This document shows, piece after piece, positions 14,798 to 24,084 of a stretch of DNA of 29,598 nucleotides. The stretch covers positions 1 through 29,598 of IMG/VR virus record IMGVR_UViG_3300025413_000092. One strand, 5' to 3'. Each line of letters opens with the position of its first letter. Positions within the stretch are counted from its first letter, which is position 1. Source of the stretch: a virus. The position numbers and the translations under genes are program-made. A model generated the notes under the pieces. That model was not told the origin of the DNA and did not search any database. It saw nothing but the letters and a program-made list of their open reading frames with translations.

Positions 14798-16846
14798 ATG
14801 ACTACATATCAAAAAGTCTTGAAAAATCTGAATGTCCAATCTGCAGAAGCATTTAAACAAGATGTTGAAACGACATCAACATATTATGTGTTTACAGCAA
14901 ATTGCGTTCCTCTAAGTGGTCCTACTACACCTATTGACTCAGTTGAATCTGGTTATACTACTTATGATTCCATGCTTTTTGGAAATAGAATAAAATCAAC
15001 TGATCTTCGTTTAGTAGTTCCTCGAGTTAATTGGACAATTAATACAGTTTACGACATTTACGATCCTTCGGATACTTCATTATACACAAAGCAATTCTTT
15101 GTAATGGTTACAGAAGGCACCAATTATTATGTCTATAAATGCCTAGATAATAATGGCGGGTCTCCATCACTAGTTCAACCATTTGGAACTGATTCAACTC
15201 CATTATATTCTGTACTTGATGGATATGTTTGGAAATATCTTTACACACTAACTGACTTTGATGTTAGAACATTCGCTACTGATCAATATATCCCAGTTAA
15301 TATAGAGCAGAATGGATTGAGTTCTACAGTTGGTGGTGGCATTGAGGTCATTACTGTCGATCCCACAAATTCAGGGTCTGGGTATAATAACTATACTCTA
15401 GGTGCATTTAGTGATTCAAATAGTATTACATACAATAACGATTCAAATCAATATCTTTTAAACAGTAGTGCATCTAATATAAGCGGATTCTATAATAATT
15501 GTTTAATGAAGGTAATATCACTTGATACAAATTTATCTCAATATGCATTAATTACAAATTATACTGTTGTTGGCTCAAATAAGATTGTTTATTTGTCTAG
15601 TCCTTTCATGATTACACCTAAAGCAGGTGATCTATATGAGATCTATCCTAATGTTCTAGTTCAAGATTTGAATGCTACTAGCACTTCACAATGTCAAGCT
15701 AGAGCTATTATATCCGCAAATACTGGAAATTCAGTATCTAAGGTTGAAGTGATTAATCCAGGTGCCAACTACAGAAAAGCACTTGCGTATATTAATGTTA
15801 ATGGATCCGTAGGTGTTACTTCAAATGCTTCTTTAAATGCAATTGTATCTCCTGTTGCTGGGCATGGTTCAGATCTAGCTACTGAACTTTTTGCATACAG
15901 AATTGTTCTTTCAACTACTTTTACTTCTAATAATGGTGTTTTATTAACAGACAATGGTTATGGAACAATAGGCATTCTCAAAAATCCAAGTTATTCAAAT
16001 GTTTCAGTGATTCTGAACACCAATACTATAATTGGTAGTGTTTTCACTTCAGGTGAAGAAGTATATAGATATAAGTCTTATACATTAGCTGGTAATGTAT
16101 CAGTAGTATCTGGAAATACTAGAATTATAAGTGACAGTTCTACTTTTGGATCTTCACTAAGAGTTGATGATCAGATTATCGTCACAAATGGTTCACAGAA
16201 TCTTTACGCAAATGTCAATAGTATTATTGATACAAATACTGTAGTTTTAGATCAAGAACTACCTTTCACGTCTAATAACTGTACTGTTAATATTCTACAA
16301 ACATCTTCATTTGGTATTGTTAAATCTTATGATCTCAATACTACACTTACATTAACAAATGTCACACCTAGTAATTTAGATTCTTCAACAAGAAATCTAG
16401 TGGGCACAATTTCAAACTGCACTGCGGAAATTGATTCAACTGTATCTCCATATCTACTTATAAATGGACGAAATGCTGAAAACTTTAGCCAGTTTTCACA
16501 ACTTACAAAATTGACAGGTACGATTAATTCTAACATTTTCATTAACAATGAAGTACTAGTCCAAGATTCAATTCAGACTATGACATCACCATCTGCAGTT
16601 TTATTTTCTGCTCATGTTAATGGTGGAATAGGTACTGATGTCTTATATGTAACAAAAACAAATAATATTCTATCTTTAAGTAATCCAATTATAGGATCGA
16701 CAAGTGGTGGATCTTTCTCACCACAATATAAATATGATGGTGATCTCATTGTTGATTCTGGTGACATTGTATACCTCGAAAACTTAAATTATGTTACTAG
16801 AAATCTTGATCAATCCGAAACTATTAAACTTATCTTGGAGTTCTGA
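14798..16846 (+). CDS. gp8: Baseplate wedge protein, gp8 homologue with C-terminal beta modules
   Basis: The product is 682 aa, about twice T4 gp8 (334 aa). The gp8 core is in the first 170 residues: TYYVFTANCVPLSG, YTTYDSMLFGNRIKSTDLRL, VPRVNWTINTVYDIYDPSDT, and GYVWKYLYTLTDFDVRTF. The rest is inserted beta-rich sequence: G-x-G-Y hairpins (NSGSGYNNY, NPGANYRKALAYINV), a FTSGEEVYRYKS module, and a GNTRIISDSSTF...LRVDDQIIVTN segment shared with the two following proteins. In T4, gp8 bridges gp7 to the periphery. The Shine-Dalgarno is poor: AAGG lies about 14 nt before the ATG, which is unusual for this genome. Confidence 0.85.
   Translation: MTTYQKVLKNLNVQSAEAFKQDVETTSTYYVFTANCVPLSGPTTPIDSVESGYTTYDSMLFGNRIKSTDLRLVVPRVNWTINTVYDIYDPSDTSLYTKQFFVMVTEGTNYYVYKCLDNNGGSPSLVQPFGTDSTPLYSVLDGYVWKYLYTLTDFDVRTFATDQYIPVNIEQNGLSSTVGGGIEVITVDPTNSGSGYNNYTLGAFSDSNSITYNNDSNQYLLNSSASNISGFYNNCLMKVISLDTNLSQYALITNYTVVGSNKIVYLSSPFMITPKAGDLYEIYPNVLVQDLNATSTSQCQARAIISANTGNSVSKVEVINPGANYRKALAYINVNGSVGVTSNASLNAIVSPVAGHGSDLATELFAYRIVLSTTFTSNNGVLLTDNGYGTIGILKNPSYSNVSVILNTNTIIGSVFTSGEEVYRYKSYTLAGNVSVVSGNTRIISDSSTFGSSLRVDDQIIVTNGSQNLYANVNSIIDTNTVVLDQELPFTSNNCTVNILQTSSFGIVKSYDLNTTLTLTNVTPSNLDSSTRNLVGTISNCTAEIDSTVSPYLLINGRNAENFSQFSQLTKLTGTINSNIFINNEVLVQDSIQTMTSPSAVLFSAHVNGGIGTDVLYVTKTNNILSLSNPIIGSTSGGSFSPQYKYDGDLIVDSGDIVYLENLNYVTRNLDQSETIKLILEF
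16727..16734 (+). promoter_or_regulatory. Possible internal late promoter, TATAAATA
   Basis: TATAAATA lies inside the gp8 coding sequence, 125 nt upstream of the next ATG (16852). In an AT-rich genome several such octamers are expected by chance, so this is weak evidence. Confidence 0.25.
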
Positions 16847-16851
16847 GTTAA

Positions 16852-19800
16852 ATGTCAATACAGACAGACTTGAGTGTATCGCCTTATTTTGATGATTATA
16901 GTGATTTAAATGATTACTATAAGGTCTTATTTAGACCTGGTGTCTCAGTACAGGTTAGAGAACTAAATCAGCTCCAGACAATGCTTCAGAAGCAGATTGA
17001 GCGCTTCGGGGACAATATCTTTAAAACTGGTACAATCATCAGTGGTTGCGATATTGCATTCCATGATGATCTTAAGTATGTTAAGCTAAAAGATATTCAG
17101 ACAGACTCAAATCCAGTTGTAGTAGCAGATTATGCTGGTTATAGAGTACGAAATCAGAATAACATTGTTCCTCTTACCGCTTCCATTATTGCTACAGATG
17201 CAGGTTTTGAATCAAGAGCACCAGATCTAAATACACTATATCTTCGTTATATTAACTCAGGTCTAGATAGCACTCAAGGGTCTGTAAGTACTTTTCTCGC
17301 CGGTGACACTCTCACAATCTTCAATCCATTGAATGTGATTGAGAAGATCACAATTACAAATTCTTCTGCTAATTTTCTTGATACTGATAAGGTTGTTATT
17401 CTATCTGCCATCGGAGTTCAGAATGCTAATGCGGACAACACATTCCTAACATCATTGAATGTCGGTGATTATATTACTAATGGTACTGCTAACGTTCAGA
17501 TTATCGCTACACCAGACTCAAATACAATCAACAACACTCTAATTCTTCAGATTCAACCACGAAACGAAGATCTAAATACTGGTAATTTCAGTAAGTGGAC
17601 CTTTAACGTAGGTGACTCAATTCAAAAAGTTGGGACCGCACCTTCAGAAACTATTAAAGTTTCACAAATTATCGGTACTGGTGCTACTGCTAAATTGACT
17701 ACTGGTAACCTAGGACAAGCAAATTCAATCACAATGCTTTCTAAGGGTTCAGGCTACGTTGTATTACCTTCCGTAAGTATTTCATCTACTAATGCTTCTG
17801 TAAACAACATTGATCAGTTTGCTGCATCTGCTCAGAACTACTTAGCAAATGTTACAGTTCCAACTACTGATAGTCCAACTGGTTCTACTTACGGTATGAC
17901 AGTAGGTGACGGCGTTGTTTATCAGAAGGGCTATTTTACTAGAGTATCCGAGCAACTACTGATCGTTGACAAATATGACAATCAGCCTGACCAAAAATCA
18001 GTTGGTTTCCAGACCGTAGAATCAATCGTCACATCTTCACAAGATGAAAGCCTTCTTGATAATGCTACTGGTGCTCCTAACTTTACAGCGCCAGGTGCAA
18101 ATAGACTTAAGCTTTATCCAACACTTATTGTTATGGACAAAGCAAAAGCAGATGCAACAGAAGATTTTCTCTACATTGCAGAATTCTCAAATGGTCAGCC
18201 ATACAAGCAGAACAAACAGACTGTTTATAACGTAATCGGAAATAGTATTGCACAGCGTGCTTATGAACAGACTGGAAACTATGTTCTTGATCCATTCCTA
18301 GTAAATACAAAGTCTCCTACTTCTTTTGCTTCTGAAGCAAATACTTTCAATGTTGTCATCGATCCAGGTACTGCATACATCAGTGGACAAAGAGTTCAGA
18401 CAGTTGACAACTATGAACAAGCTGTCAGTAAAGGTCTTGATACCGTTCTAGGTACTGGAACTACTATTTCCATGAATTATGGAAACTATGTTTATGTTCA
18501 AGAATTTGGCGGTCTATTTGACTTTGAAAGAGGAGCAATAGTTTCACTTTATGACACACCTAATCAGTATCTCACTAAAGAACGTACTTCATTTAATCCT
18601 GCTGGTAATCTTATTGGTACTGCTCGCATTAGATCAATAGTCTACGATTCTGGTATTCCAGGTTCACCATCCTGTACTTATAGATTCTATCTATTTGACA
18701 TCAGAATGGTAAGCGGTAGTAACTTTACTGATGTCAGATCAATCTACTATTCAAATTCTTCACAAGGTATTTGTGACCTAGTACTAGTAAATGGTCTTCC
18801 AGTACTTAATGATAATACATCTTCTACATTGATCTTCAATGCTGGTCAAGATGCCGTTAAGAATATCAGCAATGTTCAGTACATCTACAGAACAAAATCA
18901 AGTCAGACGTTATCTTCAGCAGGTCAGATTACACTCAATGCTCCTTCTGATGCTACATTCCCATACAGCGGAACATTGTCAACTACAGCTGAACAAGATT
19001 TTATTATCGTACCTTCAGCTTCTGCAGATGCTTCAATCAACCTCACAGGTACAATCACATCTGTAAACACTTCAAATGTTATTGTTGGTAACGGTACTAC
19101 ATTTACAGCAGATCTATTGGCTGGTGATTACATCAAGTTCGCAGATGGTACTGTCAAGCAAGTTAGTTCGATTTCAAACAATACGATTTTGAATTTAACT
19201 GCAAATGCAAATACAAATCTAACTGCAAATACTTACAAGGTCACATTCCCTGCTAACGTGGCGATCTCATTTGCAAGATCTTCAAGAACAATTTCGTGTT
19301 TGGCGCCATACAATCAGGTAACTATTAATCTTGGACAAAATCTAACTGCTGGTGTTTCTGCCACAGTCTTCTATAATGTAAAGACTGGTGTTGTCGCATC
19401 AAATGCCAAGACAGTAAATCGTAATCAGTATGTTAGAATCTGTCTTGCAAACAACGTATCAAGCAATACAGGTCCTTGGGCACTAGGTGTCTCAGATGCC
19501 ATTCGTCTGAATGCAGTTTATCAAGGAGCTAATGCTACATTTACTGCAAATAGTGCTCTTGATATCTCAAATGATTTCTACATTGACCACAATCAGAATG
19601 AAGATTTCTATGGTATTTCATATCTATACAAGAAACCAAATACTTCTTCAGTCTTGAATGCATCAACTGATTGGTTGCTTGTTTCGTTTGATTATCTTTC
19701 TGTATCTGCTCCCGGCCTCAAAACAAAGGCTTCATACAGCATTGACGATACAAAGACTCTTGCAAACTCAAGCACTACTATTAATACACTGGAAATTCCT

Positions 19801-21228
19801 GAAGTCTTTGGAACTAGTGGTACTTATTATGATCTAAGAGATCAAATCGATCTAAGACCACAGACAAATAATTCAGTTATTCCAAATTCAAATCCAGCAT
19901 TAGCACCACTCAATCCTATTGAGCCAACTCGTATTATTATAACAGACAATGATAATAAGTTCCCTGCTCCGGATTCGATTATGATTGCTGATGTTGAATA
20001 TTATCTTCCAAGATCTGACAGAGTTATTGTAACAGACGCAAATCAGTTCCAGGTTCTTAAGGGAACTCCTGGCACAAATATTGCTCCTACTGCACCAGAC
20101 AATAGTCTAACTCTAAACGTCTTGAATATTCCTGCATATCCAAGCATTCCATTCAGTATCTCACCAGAACTTACAAAGTTCGTTGATACTGGTATTGCAA
20201 ATGAGAAATATACTACAAAGAGACTCACCAAATATCGTATTTCTACTTCACTTACAAGTAATGATATTTCAATACTACAGCCTCGTAATTACACAATGGA
20301 AGAAATTTCCAAACTTGAGAGACGTATTTCTGATTTAGAATATTACAGTTCTTTATCACTAGTTGAATCATTGACACAAAAGAAGACTATTCCAAGTTCA
20401 ACTGATCCAGCAGTAGATCGCTATAAGTTTGGTTTCTATGTCGACAATTTCCAGGACTACTCATATTCAGATGTTTCAAATCCTGGCTATAGAGCGACTA
20501 TCGTTGATGGTTATCTAGCACCTTCTGTTACAGAGTTCAATCTAAGCACTGTAACACCAAGCACCGATAATGGTCTGCCATATATCGAAACTGCATTTAT
20601 TTCTCAGAATAGAGCTACAGACGGTCCATTGACTGCTAATGCTACATTAACTGGTGCCGTATCACAGAATCAAGTTTGTGTTCAGCAAGGAAATAGAAAC
20701 AATAGCTTTAGTGTAAATGCACCTTATAGCTATGATGAATTCTTCTATACCATGAGCACACTACCAGGCAATATCAATTTCTACATGGTTGCCCCATGGA
20801 ATCTAATTGCTGTTGAACTTTACCAAGCAATCACACCATTTGGTCCTTGGTCAATTGTAGATACTTCTCAATATGCTCAACCAATAACTGATTTGGATGT
20901 TGCTTATAATAAACTAGATCTATTAGGCCCAGTATATCACACCGGAACACTTAATGTTCTAGGTTTTGGACCAGATAACGGCTTCATTATGGATCAATTT
21001 AAGATGACATTATCACATGATCCAGCAAATGGTCTATATTATAAAGTAAGAGTCTATAAGGGTGGTTCAATCATGAGACCTTATGATTATGCAAGCTTTA
21101 AATATCTAATGTGCTATCCTACAGATGCATTGGTAAACACTATAAATACAAATAACACAACCAATTATCATATGCAATTTGCAGGTTTGATGAGACCGTT
21201 TAAGCTAAACAACGAATTTCTCTTTTAA
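16852..21228 (+). CDS. Very large baseplate/tail-pin protein, DUF4815-like (gp10 position)
   Basis: The product is 1458 aa, the longest in the window. The start matches the DUF4815 pattern of T4-like marine phages: VSPYFDDYSDLNDYYKVLFR (residues 9-28), RPGVSVQVRELNQLQTMLQK and FKTGTIISG. Later come YYDLRDQIDLRPQTN, a helical YTMEEISKLERRISDLEYYS (about 1145-1164) and IMIADVEYYLPRSDRVIVTD (about 1045). It also holds a beta module at about residues 728-800 (TITSVNTSNVIVGNGTTF... LLAGDYIKF) and a SKGSGYVVLPSV hairpin near 297. Position after gp8 is that of T4 gp9/gp10, so a wedge-periphery or pin protein carrying fibres is likely. Family is recognised; role is inferred. Confidence 0.75.
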   Translation: MSIQTDLSVSPYFDDYSDLNDYYKVLFRPGVSVQVRELNQLQTMLQKQIERFGDNIFKTGTIISGCDIAFHDDLKYVKLKDIQTDSNPVVVADYAGYRVRNQNNIVPLTASIIATDAGFESRAPDLNTLYLRYINSGLDSTQGSVSTFLAGDTLTIFNPLNVIEKITITNSSANFLDTDKVVILSAIGVQNANADNTFLTSLNVGDYITNGTANVQIIATPDSNTINNTLILQIQPRNEDLNTGNFSKWTFNVGDSIQKVGTAPSETIKVSQIIGTGATAKLTTGNLGQANSITMLSKGSGYVVLPSVSISSTNASVNNIDQFAASAQNYLANVTVPTTDSPTGSTYGMTVGDGVVYQKGYFTRVSEQLLIVDKYDNQPDQKSVGFQTVESIVTSSQDESLLDNATGAPNFTAPGANRLKLYPTLIVMDKAKADATEDFLYIAEFSNGQPYKQNKQTVYNVIGNSIAQRAYEQTGNYVLDPFLVNTKSPTSFASEANTFNVVIDPGTAYISGQRVQTVDNYEQAVSKGLDTVLGTGTTISMNYGNYVYVQEFGGLFDFERGAIVSLYDTPNQYLTKERTSFNPAGNLIGTARIRSIVYDSGIPGSPSCTYRFYLFDIRMVSGSNFTDVRSIYYSNSSQGICDLVLVNGLPVLNDNTSSTLIFNAGQDAVKNISNVQYIYRTKSSQTLSSAGQITLNAPSDATFPYSGTLSTTAEQDFIIVPSASADASINLTGTITSVNTSNVIVGNGTTFTADLLAGDYIKFADGTVKQVSSISNNTILNLTANANTNLTANTYKVTFPANVAISFARSSRTISCLAPYNQVTINLGQNLTAGVSATVFYNVKTGVVASNAKTVNRNQYVRICLANNVSSNTGPWALGVSDAIRLNAVYQGANATFTANSALDISNDFYIDHNQNEDFYGISYLYKKPNTSSVLNASTDWLLVSFDYLSVSAPGLKTKASYSIDDTKTLANSSTTINTLEIPEVFGTSGTYYDLRDQIDLRPQTNNSVIPNSNPALAPLNPIEPTRIIITDNDNKFPAPDSIMIADVEYYLPRSDRVIVTDANQFQVLKGTPGTNIAPTAPDNSLTLNVLNIPAYPSIPFSISPELTKFVDTGIANEKYTTKRLTKYRISTSLTSNDISILQPRNYTMEEISKLERRISDLEYYSSLSLVESLTQKKTIPSSTDPAVDRYKFGFYVDNFQDYSYSDVSNPGYRATIVDGYLAPSVTEFNLSTVTPSTDNGLPYIETAFISQNRATDGPLTANATLTGAVSQNQVCVQQGNRNNSFSVNAPYSYDEFFYTMSTLPGNINFYMVAPWNLIAVELYQAITPFGPWSIVDTSQYAQPITDLDVAYNKLDLLGPVYHTGTLNVLGFGPDNGFIMDQFKMTLSHDPANGLYYKVRVYKGGSIMRPYDYASFKYLMCYPTDALVNTINTNNTTNYHMQFAGLMRPFKLNNEFLF
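21141..21148 (+). promoter_or_regulatory. Possible internal late promoter, TATAAATA
   Basis: TATAAATA lies near the 3' end of the 1458-aa gene, 113 nt before the next ATG (21254). It may be a late promoter for the 882-aa gene, but chance occurrence is plausible. Confidence 0.3.
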
Positions 21229-21253
21229 GTGACTAAGGAATAAGTAAAAATTT

Positions 21254-23902
21254 ATGTCTGAATATTTCAATCTTAGCCAATCACTTCAATTTGCTACAAC
21301 AATTGGTGATGTTGGAACCCCTGGGCTATTTCCTATTAATGGAGTTCAGTCAAATTACTTATCAGCTGAACAGGCATTTGAGCTTACTGCTTACGGTCTA
21401 AAGCCATTTACATATCATAATCTATTTCTTGAGAATACTGATATAACCGCGGCTGCAAAGCAATATGGTTATCTTTTGGGCGAACAACAACTATATTCAG
21501 ATGAGAATGGTAGAATTTCATTTAAGTTCTATTATAAGTCAGATGTAATTCCTGAGACTCCAGTTGAGCTGTCAAGCATCAGAGCTCAATTTCTTGCAGG
21601 GACAAAGAAGCTAAGATTAGTAAATTCTGATTTGACTTCATCATCAGAACTTTATATTTACTTACCTCCTTATGCTAGAGAAGAGCCAAAGGTTTCATTC
21701 AAAAAGTCTACTACTTCAACTCCTGCAGGTGATCTTACAAGCACACTTAATGTGCAGACAACACCTGTTGTCACAACCACAGCATCAAAAACATATTTCA
21801 CCCCAGCATCATTCAATGTGATCCAGACATTTTATGCGGATCCTGAACGTGTGAATAATGAAAAAGACATTTCAATCACATCGATTGATCTATTCTTTAA
21901 AACAAAACCAAGCAGTTCTGTAAATACTTCAGGCAAAAGTAAGCCTTCAGTATCAATTGCAATTTGTGATGTTCAAGATGAGACACCAGTTCTCACAAGA
22001 TGCTACAGTACTTCTGTTGTCGAAAAGACATATGATGAAATCAATTCATATAGCGATGCATCTACTCCAGTAACATTCAACTTACCACAACCATTGAAGC
22101 TATCTACTGGTAATTTTTATGGTATTGTAGTAATTTTTGATGATGCCAATTATCAGCTTTGGACTAATGTTGTTGGTGATCGTCTTGTAGGAACTAATAG
22201 TGCATCACCCGGAACAAATACAGTAAAAGATGGTAAACTATTCACTCGAAACAATTCATTGGTCTTTACTGCAAGAACTAATGAAGATCTTAAGTTCAAT
22301 ATTAACATTGCTGCTCATACTTCATCTTCAGCACAAAAAGTTTTCGTCAATGATGACTATGAATTCTTGACATTGGCCAATGTGTCTGGTTCATTTATTG
22401 GGGGTGAATACGTCTATAAAGATGTTCCAGCAGCAAATGGAACTGTTGCGGCTGTAAAAGGTTCAAACATTTTAGTCGGTTCAGGTGGTGCAGTGTTCAG
22501 TACACTTACTTCAGGTCAGAAGATTGTCGTTGCAAACTCAATGGTTTCACAGGTCTGTACTGTTCAGTCTATTGCAAACAATACTTATCTTACTTTAGAT
22601 CTTCCAGTTCCATTTAGTGATCCTGCAGCAAACTATAAAGTGACTGCTGTCGGTAAAGTCTATTTTAAAAATGATATTACAAATAAGCTATACTTGTATC
22701 AATCAACCGCTAATGCTTCATTGCTATTTGCTGTAAATGACTTTATTGTTGGTGAGGATTCTAGAGCTACTGCTAATATCGCTTCACTTGATGCTTATAG
22801 TGTTGATAGAGTAAAGATTAAAGGCTCAGTAAAAGCACCATCAACTGCATCTGTAAATACTGTCTTTACTTTTGCTGGTCTATTCGGTGGTTCATATAGC
22901 TTTAATCCAGCATATTACGGTCTAGCACAAATTAATGATGTTGGTGTAACAAATATCAGTGCATATAATGCTTATGTTCTTTCTAGATCTACCGAGATTA
23001 CAAACGCATCACTATATTCAAATTCAGCTCTATCCATTGCAAATAAGTCTTTGAATGTCACAGTAAATCTTCAGAATTCAAGTAATAATACTTATTCAGC
23101 TCCAACAATTGAAAACAATAGTCTTGACGTCTATTCAATTCAGAACAATATCTCAAATACTTACACAACTGTAGCAAATGGTGTTGTTCTTGACACTGAA
23201 GTTTCAGGCAACGGATTGGCTCTTTGTAGACACATCGGTAATAAAGTTACATTTGCACAGAATCATTTTGCCGAAGATATCAAAGTTTATATGAATGCAT
23301 ATCGTCCTCTTGGTACTGATATTAAAGTCTATGCTCGTGTTCACAACTCACAGGATTCAGATGCATTCGATGACAGCGCATGGACACCTCTAGTCTATAC
23401 AACTAATCAGAACACATACAGCTCGACAAGCAACGATTCTGATTTTGTTTCATATGAACTAGGCTTTGCTCCATACAGTGAGTCTGCTAATAATCTTCCT
23501 GGCAAATTCACTTCTGTATATGGAAATAACGTGATTCAAGCTTCAGGTGTAGCACCAAATACTTACGTCACTACTGGTGATTTGGTGAAACTATACAGCC
23601 CATTGTTCCCACAGAACTATTTTGTAGCTGTGGTTCAAGCTTCGGATTCAGCGTCAATTACACTAAACAACAACATTTCTTCAAACAATGTTGTTGGTAC
23701 TGGTTTGAGAGTTGATAAGCTCAAATATAAGCACACTGCATTTAACAACATAAACAACTACAATATTTGCAGATACTATAACTCAAATATGGCTGAGTAT
23801 GATACATTCGATTCGATGCAGATCAAGATTGTTCTATTGGCTGACAAAACATATCTGTCACCTAAAGTAGATCTAATTCAGGTTATTGGGGTTTCCGCAT
23901 AA
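21254..23902 (+). CDS. Large virion structural protein, baseplate periphery
   Basis: The product is 882 aa. The N-terminus (about 1-130) contains FELTAYGLKPFTYHNLFLEN and ENGRISFKFYYKSD. Residues 186-312 hold a domain seen in marine phage structural proteins: FNVIQTFYADPERVNNEKDI, SITSIDLFFKTKPSS, VSIAICDVQDETPVLTRCYS and STGNFYGIVVIF. Residues about 365-470 carry the beta modules FIGGEYVYKDVPAANGTVAA, then GSNILVGSGGAVFSTLTSGQ, also found in gp8 and the DUF4815-like protein. The C-terminal third has strands such as FAEDIKVYMNAYRPLGTDIK. No enzyme motif is seen. The Shine-Dalgarno AAGGA is about 14 nt upstream, rather far. The stop overlaps the next small gene by one base. Likely fibre-bearing baseplate protein. 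Confidence 0.65.
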   Translation: MSEYFNLSQSLQFATTIGDVGTPGLFPINGVQSNYLSAEQAFELTAYGLKPFTYHNLFLENTDITAAAKQYGYLLGEQQLYSDENGRISFKFYYKSDVIPETPVELSSIRAQFLAGTKKLRLVNSDLTSSSELYIYLPPYAREEPKVSFKKSTTSTPAGDLTSTLNVQTTPVVTTTASKTYFTPASFNVIQTFYADPERVNNEKDISITSIDLFFKTKPSSSVNTSGKSKPSVSIAICDVQDETPVLTRCYSTSVVEKTYDEINSYSDASTPVTFNLPQPLKLSTGNFYGIVVIFDDANYQLWTNVVGDRLVGTNSASPGTNTVKDGKLFTRNNSLVFTARTNEDLKFNINIAAHTSSSAQKVFVNDDYEFLTLANVSGSFIGGEYVYKDVPAANGTVAAVKGSNILVGSGGAVFSTLTSGQKIVVANSMVSQVCTVQSIANNTYLTLDLPVPFSDPAANYKVTAVGKVYFKNDITNKLYLYQSTANASLLFAVNDFIVGEDSRATANIASLDAYSVDRVKIKGSVKAPSTASVNTVFTFAGLFGGSYSFNPAYYGLAQINDVGVTNISAYNAYVLSRSTEITNASLYSNSALSIANKSLNVTVNLQNSSNNTYSAPTIENNSLDVYSIQNNISNTYTTVANGVVLDTEVSGNGLALCRHIGNKVTFAQNHFAEDIKVYMNAYRPLGTDIKVYARVHNSQDSDAFDDSAWTPLVYTTNQNTYSSTSNDSDFVSYELGFAPYSESANNLPGKFTSVYGNNVIQASGVAPNTYVTTGDLVKLYSPLFPQNYFVAVVQASDSASITLNNNISSNNVVGTGLRVDKLKYKHTAFNNINNYNICRYYNSNMAEYDTFDSMQIKIVLLADKTYLSPKVDLIQVIGVSA

Positions 23903-24081
23903 TGTCTTTTATGAAACAATCGTCTGGGTTTGTAATAAATACAGATGATAGTTATTTAAAGTCACTTAAAGCTAACAGAGAAAATAAAGTTCGGGTTCAA
24001 GAACTTGAACAAACTGTAGATCATTTAATGACTGAATTGTCAGAAATTAAAAATCTTTTGCAAAAGGTAATAAACGGTTAA
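23902..24081 (+). CDS. 59-aa coiled-coil protein (small virion/fibre-adaptor candidate)
   Basis: The frame is ATG at 23902 to TAA at 24081, giving 59 aa: MSFMKQSSGFVINTDDSYLK, then a charged helix with heptad-like leucines (RVQELEQTVDHLMTELSEIK, NLLQKVING). The start overlaps the stop of the 882-aa gene (TAATG), and the next gene starts 3 nt later, so it sits inside the operon and is almost certainly translated. Length and heptad pattern suggest a trimeric coiled coil or small assembly factor. I recall similar short proteins in this position in T4-like marine phages, but no function is known to me. Confidence 0.72.
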   Translation: MSFMKQSSGFVINTDDSYLKSLKANRENKVRVQELEQTVDHLMTELSEIKNLLQKVING

Positions 24082-24084
24082 ACT

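Noticed and set aside
18839-19066. Alternative-frame ORF in the DUF4815-like gene
   Set aside because: Gln/Leu-rich out-of-frame product within a conserved gene; no independent start evidence.
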